DNA of 37,354 bases from Schizophyllum amplum. Its lineage: Eukaryota > Basidiomycota > Agaricomycetes > Agaricales > Schizophyllaceae. The position numbers and the translations under genes are program-made. The notes under the pieces are model-generated. The model ran no database searches. It saw nothing but the letters and a program-made list of their open reading frames with translations, and had not been told where the DNA came from. This document shows positions 1-9,837 of the stretch, one piece after another. Position 1 is the first letter of the stretch. Each line of letters begins with the position of its first letter. The stretch lies in contig VDMD01000194.1 in assembly GCA_007026445.1 (NCBI GenBank), forward strand, positions 1 through 37,354, in the 5' to 3' direction.

Positions 1-11
1 GGGTAACCGGT

Positions 12-1512
12 CTACGAAGAATTTGGACCCGCGGTCATTTTCTGCGAACCCGGCACCCCCTTGCTCCCAGTGACGCTTTTGACAAGCTTTGGAGCAATAG
101 AGGACTTCACGACACGTGCATGTACGGCACGACTTTCTTTGCATGATATTGGAGCACTGTTACGGGAATTGTGAGATATGTGATGCGCCTCGATGGTTGG
201 CGATTGGCTCACCGGCGGAGAATGACATGTCTTGAGAAACCGAGTCTCCCAGGCATTTTGCGCGGTATGTAGTGCCTTCCTCCGTGAGTGGAACGCGTCA
301 ATCAACTCCACAAGGCCTTCGTTCATACCCTCAGCAATGCGCCGCGCTGTGAGATCTTCTGCATGCTTGCGCTCGAAGACGTACAGTACGCGCCAATGCA
401 CGAAGCAGCGATACATCATGCGGAAGACAGATGTCAGCTCGTTCACAGTTTGCTCGTCGTCCAAATCGCTGGAGGATGCCAGATACAGAGCCACAGTGAA
501 GATGCCGTCGTTGATGCACCACTCCAGGGTGCGGTGGTCGCGGGTGCAGTACCACAAATACTCTAGGTAGCGACACCCTGCCAAGACCGCTTCGTCGGCA
601 CCTTCTGCAGCACGGCAGCGAGCGAGAAGAGGCGCGATGATGGAGGAGACGGTGTCGCGAGGACAGGCCTGCGGCACGAGCTCGGGTCTTGCAAGGAGAT
701 GGTAGGAGGTGATGAACATGCTGGCGCAGTATCTCCGGTCGTCTCGGAGAACTGTGAGGTACTGTGCTACCAGGCGGCAAAGGCGGCGGGGCCGACCCTT
801 GATCGCTCGTGCAACTTCCCGCCCAAAGGCGTCCGGTATATGTGGTTCGGAAGGCGCCCTCAGTACGCGCATGAATGCATGCACAGAGTCTGGCCGGTGA
901 GCCCTGGCTCGGGCGAGGATAGTACTGAAAGAGATTGCACCACAGGTCCACGATGTATCGGACGACGTTAGGGTGCGCTTCGACTATTCTGCGAATCTGC
1001 CCGTCGGAGGCGGTATGAGCTTGATCATTGTCGCAAGCACTCGGCAGAGTATGGAGGAAACCGATGATCTCCGCGCATATTTCCGAGTGAGAGCTGTCGA
1101 TATCCACGTGCACAGAGGGAGCGACGTTTTTGTGCATGGGATGCATGAACTCGAACCAGTCCCACGCCTTCTGCTCGAACTGCAGGACAGTCTCGAACAG
1201 GGATGGCGGACATGATCCCAGGTTGCAGAGCGTGGTGTACACCAGACCGAAGACGCCCATGCTGGCCATCGCCTTCCTCATAGGGAGGAAGTCGGCAGTA
1301 AAAGGGGAATCTAGTCGACGGCGTTGAGGAGGGGTTTCTTCAAGGCCAGACAGCGGGTGTCCCCTCAACAGGAGTCGATGAAGTTTTGACCAGGTGCTGC
1401 GCACTCGAGCAAGTTCGGTAGCTTGAAGCGTTCCGTCTTCGAGGCCCGCTGAATCGACGCGCCTGAGCTCTTTGCAGAGTCCTATGAGCTCGTAGGTATC
1501 TGCGTCGTGCAT
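12..1512 (-). CDS. Hypothetical fungal protein, coding frame interrupted by one frameshift
   Basis: Two long minus-strand frames abut. The upstream one starts at an ATG at 1510-1512 and reads well to about 915. The downstream one is open from about 925 to a TAG at 12-14. Around 915-925 skipping a single base joins them without an intron; the only GT...AG there spans about 22 nt, too short for splicing. The joined product would be about 500 residues, mostly helical in look, with segments such as FGLVYTTLCNLGSCPPSLFE, IVEAHPNVVRYIVDLW and LEYLWYCTRDHRTLEW, and a basic, Ser-rich tail. I recognise no domain. Some agaricomycete proteins of this general style end in a MYND zinc finger, but no Cys/His cluster is visible before the stop; a further exon could lie beyond the window edge. 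The break may be real decay or a sequencing error. It is not part of the tandem array. Confidence 0.55.
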
Positions 1513-1856
1513 GATCGCAGCGAGCAGGAGAGAAGCGAGATAGGAAAAGCACAGCCGCTAGCTAGCGTCATGGTGCCGTTACAGCGCCTGATCTTGGGTA
1601 TGGGCCTTCGACGTGGAGGCGTTGAAAGTGGATCACGCGCTAGCAGCCTAAGCCAGAGCGCTATCTATGCGTTTGGGCTTGGTTTGAGCTATTGAGATGA
1701 GCGTAAGGTGAAAGAGCACGGCCGGCACGTGACTCTTGTGACTGCCACTGTTCAATTTCACGACGACAGGAAGAAGACAAGAATATGTGCGCCCAAAGCG
1801 CGATGTATGACGGTATCACACTCCCTTAGGCCTGCCTGTAATGTGCACAACGCGCC

Positions 1857-3105
1857 TCATGTCCTCACCCCGAGCGCCTCCCTCACGTCCGCCCACCGCT
1901 TGATCTGCGGACTCGTGACGGTGAGGCCGTTTTCCGGCGCTGGCTGCTTCCTCTCCTTCTCCGTGTAGCCCGCAGGCGGTCCTCCTGCCCCCGTGCCCAT
2001 CGCCAAATCACCACCGGTCCTCACCGCCAGATCAACCAGCACATCCGCCACCATCCCCACCGGGCTCAGCAAGCCCGGCGCGAAGAAGCGGAAGATCGGG
2101 CTGAGTGTGCGCTCGGCATTGCGCACGCCCGGCGCGGCGGGACGGTGCCGCCTGGGGACCTCGACGATGCCGGGGCGGACGTGGAGGACCCGGAGGGGCG
2201 CGATGGAGGTTGAGGTCGAGGCCGGCGATAGCGAAGCGGCGGCGAGCTCGGTGAGCAGCCGTTCCGCGCGGCCCTTGATGCGCCCGAAGTAGACGGGGGT
2301 GAGCTCGGAAGTCATCGCGCTGTGGTGGGATGTGAGGCGACGATGGGGCAGAGAGGAGAATCGGGCGACATACAGCTGGCCGGATACATAGACGAAGGTG
2401 AAGGGCTCGGCGCCACTTGTCAGGCCGGCGAAGGCGCGGGCGGCGGCGAGCGGGTAGTCGACAGTGATGCGGACGTATTCGCTGGGAAAGGGCGTTAGTG
2501 TCGATCGCGGGAGCAGATGGTATCGGCGTTGAGAGGTCAAAAACGTTGTGGGGAAGTGGACAGCAGCAAGAGCACGGTCGTGAGAGGCATAGAAGCGCCG
2601 GTGGTAGGACTATATAGGTAAGAGGACGGGAGTGCCGATAGCACCGAAGACTCACTCCTTTGGCACCTCCGTCTGACTGATGCCTTGCGCCCAGATTGCC
2701 GCGCGCGCGCCACGCAGCCGGGCCAGCAGCTCCGGCGGGTAGTTGGCGTAGTCGGTGTGGACGATGATGTCGAGCTTGGACGGGTCGTAGGTGGATTTGG
2801 AGGGGTGGTGGCCGTTTGTTGCGCCGTTCGCGTCCTTGGTCATCTTTCCATTCGCTTCCCTCGCCGCACCTACCAATCATCAGCGCGCCATCCTCCTCCC
2901 AGTCCCAAACCGCAGCTCGCTCACCTGGCTCCTCCTCACCCCGCATCGCCTTCCCCTCCACCACTAGATCTCCGTCCGGGCATGCGGGCACCTCGAAGGC
3001 GCGCCGTGTCAGCGCCGTCACGCGCGTCACCGCGGGGTCCGAGAGCAATAGGCGGAGCACGGGGAGCCCGATGGTGCCCGTGGCGCCGGTGAGGATGACA
3101 TGCAT
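1857..3105 (-). CDS. Rossmann-fold NAD(P)-binding protein (NmrA/epimerase-like, atypical SDR)
   Basis: Four exons can be set: 3105-2940, 2869-2656, 2481-2374 and 2319-1857. They total 951 nt, or 316 residues, and all phases match. Introns are 70, 174 and 54 nt with GTGAGG, GTGAGT and GTATGT donors; intron 2 has a CTAAC branch point and intron 1 a CTGAT. The protein opens with the dinucleotide-binding motif TGATGTIG (residues 6-13). It continues with LDIIVHTDYANYPPELL, a WAQGISQTEVPKDEY stretch across the second splice, the hydrophobic strand FTFVYVSG, and YFGRIKGRAE (residues 173-182) where SDR enzymes carry a Tyr/Lys pair. The spacing here is Y-x4-K rather than the classical Y-x3-K, so catalysis is uncertain. 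The family contains soluble NAD(P)-dependent reductases, epimerase-like proteins and redox sensors; the substrate cannot be told. Single copy, outside the tandem array. Confidence 0.85.
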
Positions 3106-3303
3106 GGTGGACTTGGTGGGTGGTGGGTCGGTCTAAGGTGGTGGTAGCAGGGACGGACGAGCGTAGATAGGTCGGTGGGCGTAAGGGTGACGCGTGAGGA
3201 TGTAAGGTGGTAGGGCAATGTCGGAAGGTAGAAAGCGACTCTGCGTGGGGTGGATGGGAGGTGAGTGAACCGGATTGGTAGGGCGCGCAGGAAAAGGAAT
3301 TTC

Positions 3304-3312
3304 CCTTATATA
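3304..3312 (-). promoter_or_regulatory. TATA box of the Rossmann-fold gene
   Basis: On the minus strand the sequence reads TATATAAGG about 200 nt upstream of the ATG at 3105. This is a good core TATA match in otherwise GC-rich DNA and is correctly oriented for that gene. It implies a 5' leader of roughly 170 nt. Confidence 0.6.
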
Positions 3313-4881
3313 CACGCGTCCCTGGCTGACGCAGCAGTACACGAACGGCGTCGTACCCGCGCCGATGATATGTTGCGCTCAAACCAATGCATTGTAGCGC
3401 TGCTTTCAGTGATTCATCGCGCTGACTTCATTGACCCATTACGCTCTTACCCTCCGTCCCGCTGCGCGCGGGGCACCGCAAAGAGCGGGGGATCAGGCGG
3501 TCGAGGACGAATGGGCCGATGGGAACAGCGCATCCACATAGGTTATGAAGGACGCTGTAAGACGCTTGAATCGAGTATTTAGTGGGTCTGACAGATGGTC
3601 TGATAGGGATGATTGACCTACGGAAGTCCTGATGGAGAGAGATGTTCGCCGGGCTCTATAGGGACGGGAAGTGCCTGTTTTCCGAGGCGGGAAAGGGTGA
3701 GAAGGGCGCGGCCCCGCAGAAGGTAAGGGGCAGGCGCGGTGGGAAAAGGTGAGGACGAGGCACAGTGGGGAAGCTTGCGAGAGGGGACTTGAAAATGGGG
3801 TATGAGGGCCTCAGAAGATTGAGAGATACGTCCCGCGCAACGTACTCCTGCATCCTGCGTCCGTACCAGCGTCATGGGGTTCGACTCGGGCGCAAAGTCA
3901 ATGAGTCCAAGACAGTGACGGGGTCCGTCAAGTACGGGGCGTTTGCCAGAAGTCTTATGATCATTGTACAGGACAGTCAAGCGCTGATGGGCCCGTCATT
4001 GCTTTCGATAGGTACGCTGCGCCCTATGTCGTATGATAAGTTCGCGAGCAGCATCTGTCGGGAGTCAGCGCTCAGTGCTCGTTACTTGACAAGTTACTGG
4101 CCGAGTCAGCAGGGATGATGGTAATGATAGACGCCTCTTCGATCGTGCATGGGAGGCGTTGAGCCTAGGACGCAGCTTGGCGTCCCCCGAGCGCCGACCA
4201 GAACGGTGGAGCGTGTGCTGCGGCTGTTATGAATGATACCATGGACTCGCCACCGGCGCCGGAATATCTGATAGTGGTTAGCAAGGTCATATAGCAGCTG
4301 CAGATGCTTTGCCTTCAGTCGAGCGTGAATAGGCGTGAGCATAAGTGCCTCAGCTAGCCCATCCGACTGACAGTGACGACGTGAAGAAGTGTATGCAAAG
4401 TTGGCAGTGAGTAGGTAAGCCGGCCGAATCGAGACGATGTGTTGTCCTGGGCAAAATTAGGATATAGAGCATGATGACGTGAGACCAAAAAGAGAACAAT
4501 GGAGTGCCGCCACGTCATCACATTGTTCCCACGGTCGATCGCGTGACCAGTTCGTTCTCACAGCTTACGAACTATTTGTCTTCCCCTCATGGTTGGAGCG
4601 CGGGCTGGGCTACCGAATCCACCAAGAATCCACCCAGGTCGACCCGACGACCCTCATGAATCACGGAATCGTTCGAACACTCATCAACATAGATTGGTGC
4701 GTGAATGCTGCGCGCGGCGGCTTTCTTTGAAGTCTGAACTGAGCACTGCCCAGAATATCGCGCTCTTGTTTCCGCCGGGGAACTATTCTTTATGAGATGA
4801 TGTATCTCATAAGGTAGATCAAGGACCCTCATGTCCTCCAGCTCACGGTGAGATTACATAAGTACATGGCACTTTGGTCTA
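3313..4881. other. Intergenic stretch without a recognisable gene
   Basis: Both strands hold only short frames of 65-120 codons that overlap one another in several frames. I found no convincing splice pattern, domain or repeat. Nothing here resembles the tandem units that follow. A small or heavily spliced gene cannot be excluded. Confidence 0.5.
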
Positions 4882-5448
4882 ACACGAGTGGCAGGGTGAC
4901 TTTTTTGGCAGTAAAAAAATGTCTAAAAAGTGTCTAAAAACATGCCCTAAAACAGGTATTTTCTGCAGGCAGAAACACGTCCTTTTTGGCGATGAAAAAA
5001 TGTATAAGAGCCACATGTTTCTGGCTGCAAAAAGGGCTTGTTTTATTGTTCAGAAAAGTCTCTTTCTTGCAGCCTAAAGCCGAGTTTTTTTGGAGCGTTT
5101 TGTTGCTGTTGTAAACAATGTTTTTTTACCACCAAAAACATGCCTGTGTAAGAACCTATTGATTTTAATATCAAAAACACGACCTGGAGTCTTTTTGGCA
5201 GCAAAAAACAAATCATTTCTTGCCCAAAAAGCCCTCCAAAAACGGTCGGCTTTAGGTTGCAAAAAAGAGACTTTTCTGAACAATAAAACAAGCCCTTTTT
5301 GCAGCCAGAAACATGTGGCTTTTGTACATCTTTTCATCGCCAAAAAGGACGTGTTTCTGCCTGCAGAAAATACCTGTTTTAGGGCATGTTTTTAGACACT
5401 TTTTTAGACATTTTTTTACTGCCAAAAAAGTCGCCCTGCCACTCGTGT
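4882..5448. mobile_element. 567-bp AT-rich foldback (MITE-like) element
   Basis: The segment is one imperfect inverted repeat folding about a centre near 5165. The left end begins ACACGAGTGGCAGGGTGAC and the right end is GTCGCCCTGCCACTCGTGT, its near-perfect complement. Arms stay paired for over 200 bp with few mismatches; the innermost part is looser. Composition switches sharply from GC-rich host DNA to poly-A/poly-T-rich sequence, and both arms contain repeated TTTTTGGC / GCCAAAAA modules. No transposase frame is present, so it would be non-autonomous. A target-site duplication is not clear: TA flanks the left end and AA the right. Being absent from the copy 1-2 and copy 2-3 junctions, it is either older than the array or inserted only at its left edge. 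Confidence 0.8.
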
Positions 5449-5467
5449 AATGCGTTCAGGACGGCTC

Positions 5468-5957
5468 CGAGGTAATTTCAAACGCAGAACGAGCTGGTTC
5501 ACAAGCCTGTGATCGCGACTGACGCAGCCGCGCCGCCTTGACGACTTGGTCTCCCGCCAGTCTTGCGCTGACTCGTGCAGCCATGCGCTGAAGTCTCGGT
5601 GCGTGCATCCATGCCCCCCCTCGTCCTCAGCCTACTGAACTGCTTGGAAGGTCCTTGACTGGTACATGCGTGCTCGGTTTGGTCACTGCGCTGGCCGCTG
5701 ACGATCGTATCGAAGGTCTCGCAGACTAAGGCGAGGAGTAGACGTGAGGGTGCGTGGTCTTCTCTTGTCTGCTATCTATCCACGACTTCGCCTATCTCTC
5801 CAATCCGTCGTCTTTGTCTTATGACCAGCGCGTATCGCGTCGGGACCCACGGGTCCTGATCGAAGCCCTTTTAGAGAACAAAGGCATTCGCATACGCCCG
5901 TCATAACCTGCCTTATCCCCCACTCTCACTGAATGTCACTGACCCTCGCCACCAGCC
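5468..5957 (+). other. Upstream region of BTB gene, copy 1
   Basis: Almost invariant among the three copies (16391-16880 and 27035-27524). No good TATA box is seen near the ATG. It includes GCTTGGAAGG...CACTGCGCTGGCCGC...GACTAAGGCG, whose parts also occur at the very end of each unit (16350-16386), giving short direct repeats around each junction. Confidence 0.5.
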
Positions 5958-7346
5958 ATGCCCGGTCGAGTCGCTGACGCTGCGCCCGACATCCCGCTCT
6001 GGGCCATCTCCACCGCCTACGAGCCCTCGTTTGTGATCGAGACCAGCCGCGGCCTCATCCGCGCCCCCAAAGCCGACCTCCCCTCCCAGTGCAAATTCTT
6101 CAAAGCCGCCCTCGCCCGACTCCCACCCAACGCCCGCCCCCCGACCATCACCTTCGCTGGACGCTCCTACCGCCGCGTATGCATGCCCGACGAAGACCCC
6201 GGAGACATCTATGAATTCGCCGACGCCCTCGCGCGCTCCCCGGACCTCCTCCCCATGTACCTCCGCCTCCGCCGCCACTCCTTCCCCGAGATCGCCGCCC
6301 TCGCGCGCCTCGCGCACAAATACGCCGCGCGCGCCCTGCACGACGCCTGCGCCCTCCGCCTCGAGGCCGTGTGCGCGACCCGCCTCCTCGGCACGCACGA
6401 CGCGCGCGAGATGGAGGCCCTCTGGTCCCGCGCACGCATGTGGCGCGTCTTCCCCGCGCTCGGCAACGTGCTCTCGCGCGCGGACGTCCTGCGCTCCTCC
6501 GCGGTCGCCGCTTTCGACGTGCACGAGGAGGCGCCGGCGCTCGTCGCCGCCTGCGCGGGCGCGGGGCTCCCGCGGCTCACGCTGCTCGCGCGCCTGCTTG
6601 CCGCGTGCGTGGGCGCAGTCGACGTGCGTGCGGAAAAGGTGCTGGAGCCCGGGGAGCGGCTGCTGTGCTACGCGGCGCGCGCGAGGCTGCGCGGGCTGCT
6701 GGAGCGCCAGGTGCTCGCGCCGCTGTTCAGCCCGCCGCGGTGGGGGTGCAAGGGCGCGCCGGGCCGGTGCCGCTTCGTGCGGGAGGTCGTGGAGCGCGAG
6801 CTGCGCGGGGATGGGGAGTTGCGCTCGATTCTGCTCGGCCTCGAGCGCTTTCGGGCGGGGTGCAGAGTGTTTGCTGAGCCACCGGAGCCGCCGGCGAAAG
6901 ACAACGCGAGCTTCATGTCGTTCGGCTCGAGGAGATTCCGCTCGCCGTCGTTTCGGAGTCGAAGGACGGTGTCGGCAGGGCAGGCGTCGGCGGGCAAGCG
7001 ATCAGCGTCGATGGATGGTCGGTCGACACCCGCAGGAGGACGTTCGGTATCGGTGGACGGGCACGGGGTCGCGCGTACTGGAACTCCGTTCCTGTCGCGC
7101 AGCGGCACACCAGCCTTGTCGCGCAGCGGCACACCAGCCTTGTCGCACAGCGGCACACCAGCCTTATCACGCGGCGAAACTCCAACCATCCCCGCCTCAC
7201 CCACCCCGCCAATCATCTCTCTCTGCCCCCGCTGCGCCGAGCGCGCCGAGCAGAAGCTGAAGGAGGGCTTCGACAAGCTGTGGGACGAGGTGCCGCGGAT
7301 ATTTGGGGTGGAGAGGTGGGAGGTGTTGGGTGAGGAGGAGAGGTAG
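5958..7346 (+). CDS. BTB/POZ-domain protein, intact copy 1
   Basis: One intronless frame of 462 residues. The ATG at 5958 sits in a good eukaryotic start context (ACCAGCCATGC) and is conserved in all three units. Residues about 25-150 resemble the fungal BTB/POZ fold: a strand with FVIETSRGLIRAPKADLPS, a dimer-type helix KFFKAALAR, then IYEFADALARSPDLLPMYLR and the A-rich helix EIAALARLAHKYAARALHDA. This is followed by the helical C-terminal part seen in agaricomycete BTB proteins, a Ser/Arg-rich low-complexity stretch (about 320-410) with three SGTPALS-type repeats, and an end with CPRCAER and WDEVPRIFGVERW. BTB proteins dimerise and often act as Cullin-3 adaptors or regulators; no partner is visible here. 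The frame match is my recognition, not a search result. A polypurine tract follows the stop directly. Confidence 0.8.
   Translation: MPGRVADAAPDIPLWAISTAYEPSFVIETSRGLIRAPKADLPSQCKFFKAALARLPPNARPPTITFAGRSYRRVCMPDEDPGDIYEFADALARSPDLLPMYLRLRRHSFPEIAALARLAHKYAARALHDACALRLEAVCATRLLGTHDAREMEALWSRARMWRVFPALGNVLSRADVLRSSAVAAFDVHEEAPALVAACAGAGLPRLTLLARLLAACVGAVDVRAEKVLEPGERLLCYAARARLRGLLERQVLAPLFSPPRWGCKGAPGRCRFVREVVERELRGDGELRSILLGLERFRAGCRVFAEPPEPPAKDNASFMSFGSRRFRSPSFRSRRTVSAGQASAGKRSASMDGRSTPAGGRSVSVDGHGVARTGTPFLSRSGTPALSRSGTPALSHSGTPALSRGETPTIPASPTPPIISLCPRCAERAEQKLKEGFDKLWDEVPRIFGVERWEVLGEEER
7097..7168 (+). repeat. 24-bp coding minisatellite in the BTB gene (three units)
   Basis: Three units of 24 bp containing GCAGCGGCACACCAGCCTT lie in frame and encode SRSGTPAL-type repeats. 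Copies 2 and 3 keep only the distal end of one unit: 60 bp are missing in both (near 18018 and 28661), leaving the frame intact. Confidence 0.9.
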
Positions 7347-7811
7347 GATGTGAGTGGGGATGAGGGATGTGGGGGGATGTGGGGTAGGCGCGGTACGTGA
7401 GTGACGTGAGGGGGATGTGGATGAGGGGAGGAGGGCGAGGAGGGGGAGGGAGGATGTATGAGAAAGCGCGGAGGGATGGCGAGGGAGGAGGGGAGGAGGG
7501 GGAGGAGGGGGAGGAGGGGGAGGAGGGAGGGTGAGGGAGGAGGGGAGGAGGAGGAGGGAGGGAGGGGGGCGAGAGGAGGGGGCGAGAGGAGGGGGGAGGG
7601 CGAGGGGGGAGGGCTAGGGCGAGGGAGGCAAGGTGAGGGAGGGGAGGAAGGAGGGAGAGGGAGGGACGACCAGGGAGGGCGGAAAGGAGGGAGGGGGGAG
7701 GGCGAGGGGGAGAGGAGGGAGGAAGGACGAGTAAGTAAGGAGGCACATGAGGTAGGGAGGAGATAGGAGGGGGAGGGGGAGGGAGGGAGGGAGGAGGGGA
7801 GGGGAGAGGGC
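7347..7811. repeat. Polypurine (GGAGG-rich) tract after BTB gene, copy 1
   Basis: About 465 bp are almost pure purine on the plus strand, built of GGGAGGAGG-like runs with scattered GTGACGTGAGGG at the start. Many runs of three or more G could form G-quadruplexes, and the mirror-symmetric purine runs could form triplex DNA. Long minus-strand frames here exist only because a pyrimidine-only strand cannot contain stop codons; I do not regard them as genes. Confidence 0.9.
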
Positions 7812-7868
7812 CATGTAGTTGATCTCGTGCATTGTAATAGACAACCATGCAATACTATCTGTCGCGAG

Positions 7869-8036
7869 CTCCCAACGCGCGTCCCCCTTCGCATATCTCA
7901 AGTCCCCTCCTCCAGTGCGAGTGCCCTTCGCACATTGCAAGTTCCCTTCCTCGTCGCAAGTCCCTTCCCTCGTCGTCCGTCCCTTTCGCACGTCGCAAGT
8001 CCCTTCCCCAGTCGTATATTGCTACCGACGTCGTAA
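7869..8036 (+). repeat. Degenerate CCCTTCGCAC/GCAAGTCCC repeat
   Basis: A run of imperfect modules of about 20-25 bp combining TTCGCAC, YTCGCAAG and TCCC. Copy 3 (29285-29450) keeps it almost unchanged; copy 2 (18660-18790) is shortened and rearranged. It lies between the polypurine tract and the minus-strand unit. No coding role is evident. Confidence 0.6.
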
Positions 8037-8329
8037 GTCTTCTAAGTTGTCAACGCAGAACACGTTCATCGAACATGTACTCAATTATGTACGATTCGCT
8101 ACATAAATGGTACATCTGTGTATCTACTTAGCCTCCGTTGACTTCCTCTATAGTCAGCCTCAACCAGCCTACTGTACGTCCCCCCCTTCACAAAAACCCA
8201 TTGTCTTGATTCACGTGTAGATATCGACCCCTCCTCTCACGTCGAAGGCCGGCCGGTCCCCGACAGGGGCAAATTCGAGTGCCCTCCCGTGACCCAGCTC
8301 CTGCGACTCACAAAGTAGAACCAGACAGA

Positions 8330-9820
8330 CAACCTGGGCAAGAAGCGACACGCGTACGCTCATCGAGCGTCACGTCGGCGGCGTGGGCATGGTAACGACA
8401 TCAGCAGTCCAGCCGTGTGACAGCGTCCAACGTCGAGGACAGCAAAATCCCTTACGACGTAGACAGTCGCCGGTCCGGCGCTCGTGTACGTCTGCGGCAA
8501 TGATTAGCATTCCCGCCGTAAACTAGAGCGACAAACCTGACATACCTGAATCAAAAGCGCGTCGTCGCCGCGGTGCAAGGCACCATAGTCATCGCGTGAG
8601 GCGCTGTATACGATGCGCGCGGGCGACATAGATAACGTGCGGGGTGACTCGCACGAACTCGGACAGACCTTGACGGCGTCGACGAGTCAGTACTACGATC
8701 GAGCCGAGTGCAATGCAGACAACTTACCGGTGGCTCAACTTCTCAGTCGACAGACCAAGCAACATCATTGCAAGGCAACCTAAACACCAGAGTCAGCACG
8801 ACGATCAGGAAAAGTACAGTACAAACAACTGACCGATAGCATGAACCCTCAGTTCAAAGTTGACGTAACGGGAGAAAGCGACAGCGAAGTGGTATGGCTA
8901 CCACGCGACACTGGATAGCGACCTCGCCAACGCAAAGACAACTAGGGAGCAAGAGAGTCAGCACTACGGTCGAGAAAAGTACAATGCAATCAACGCACCG
9001 ATGACCTGACCTCCTCAGTTGACGAACTGCGTGTTGGGAGTGACAGGAGGCGACGAGGTATAGCATCCACGCGACATTGAAATAGCGGCCGCATTAACGC
9101 AAAGACAATCTAGACGGCAAGAGAGTCAGCACTGCGGTAGAGAAAGATACAATGCATCAACGTACCGAAAACCTGACCTCCTCAGTTGACGCATGCGCTG
9201 GGAGTGACAGAGGCGAGCGAACACTGAGTACCTACCCCGTCAACGCAAAGGTCATCTAGAAGACAAGGCAGTCAGTATGACAATCAAGGTAAGCTAATAT
9301 GAATGCCTCACCCAAAGACTTGACGAGCAGAGATAGGTGGGTGTTTGCAAAGTTGATGTGCGATGTGAGGGCCCGATCGTAATGCGAAGGGAACAACAGA
9401 GCTCACGCCTCAGACGACGGCGAGGCGGCCTGCAATAAGCGGTAGAGACTAAAGAAAGATAAGAGACCCGCGACGCACCCGTCATGAACTCCAAAAAACA
9501 TCCTGGCCACCGACGAACCCGACGTGAGGGACGCCTCGGCGAGCGAGGCAACGAACAAACTGACGCGTCGTACCCGGCGGCGACGAGGGCTCGGGAAGGT
9601 CGCATGGGCGAACTGCAAACACAGATCAGTAAGTATGCGTTGGCCAGTGCGTCGTTCAAACTCACAATGCAATAACGCACGACGAACTCGAACGCATTCC
9701 TGTTGTCGAGCGAAGCCGAAGGCGATGATGAGGACGCGACGGAGACGAGGGCGAGGACGGCGAGCGAAAGTCAATGACCGGGAGGGAAAACGCAGGAGCG
9801 CTGGTTCAATCAACTCGCCT
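8330..9820 (-). other. Intron-rich minus-strand transcription unit, copy 1; product unknown
   Basis: Eight introns can be read on the minus strand: 9665-9613, 9478-9430, 9311-9256, 9165-9110, 8998-8942, 8833-8780, 8727-8669 and 8545-8492. All are 49-59 nt. Donors are GTGAGT, GTGCGT, GTGAGG, GTACGT, GTGCGT, GTCAGT, GTAAGT and GTATGT; most carry CTGAC or CTGAT shortly before AG. A TATATAGG box sits just upstream at 9835-9828. Three successive exons (9255-9166, 9109-8999, 8941-8834; 90, 111 and 108 nt) are diverged duplicates of each other. One is fully open (8999-9109); the exon at 9166-9255 has a TAG in the homologous frame. Stretches such as RYVNFELRVHAI and GCLAMMLLGLSTEKLSH look protein-like, but no single frame survives all junctions. 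It may be a decayed gene, a spliced non-coding RNA, or a gene damaged by small errors. Confidence 0.5.
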
Positions 9821-9827
9821 CCCCCGG

Positions 9828-9835
9828 CCTATATA
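9828..9835 (-). promoter_or_regulatory. TATA box of minus-strand unit, copy 1
   Basis: TATATAGG on the minus strand, about 160 nt before the first intron donor. Identical in copy 2 (20497-20490) and copy 3 (31133-31126) within a long, strictly conserved block. Confidence 0.5.
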
Positions 9836-9837
9836 CC

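Noticed and set aside
3618..4342. Several ORFs of 65-120 codons in the single-copy spacer
   Set aside because: They overlap in conflicting frames, lack splice or promoter context and show no recognisable domain.
5043..5395. ORFs of about 80-100 codons inside the foldback element
   Set aside because: They are mirror images produced by the two arms, rich in Lys/Phe from A and T runs, with no transposase motif.
6148..7260. Long alternative frames on both strands across the BTB gene and its copies
   Set aside because: GC-rich codon use leaves five of six frames open. Only the 5958 frame has a conserved start and BTB-like residues; the others are Arg/Ala/Ser-rich shadows.
7213..7894. Pro/Ser/Leu-rich minus-strand ORFs of 200-400 codons over the polypurine tracts
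   Set aside because: A strand with almost only pyrimidines cannot form stop codons, so the frames are open by composition. Their sequence changes freely among copies.
8685..9060. Plus-strand introns from GTCAGCAC to CTCCTCAG in the minus-strand unit
   Set aside because: GTCAG and CTGAC are complements, so both strands look intron-like. Copies 2 and 3 lose the plus-strand AG (CTCAA) while minus-strand donors and acceptors remain.
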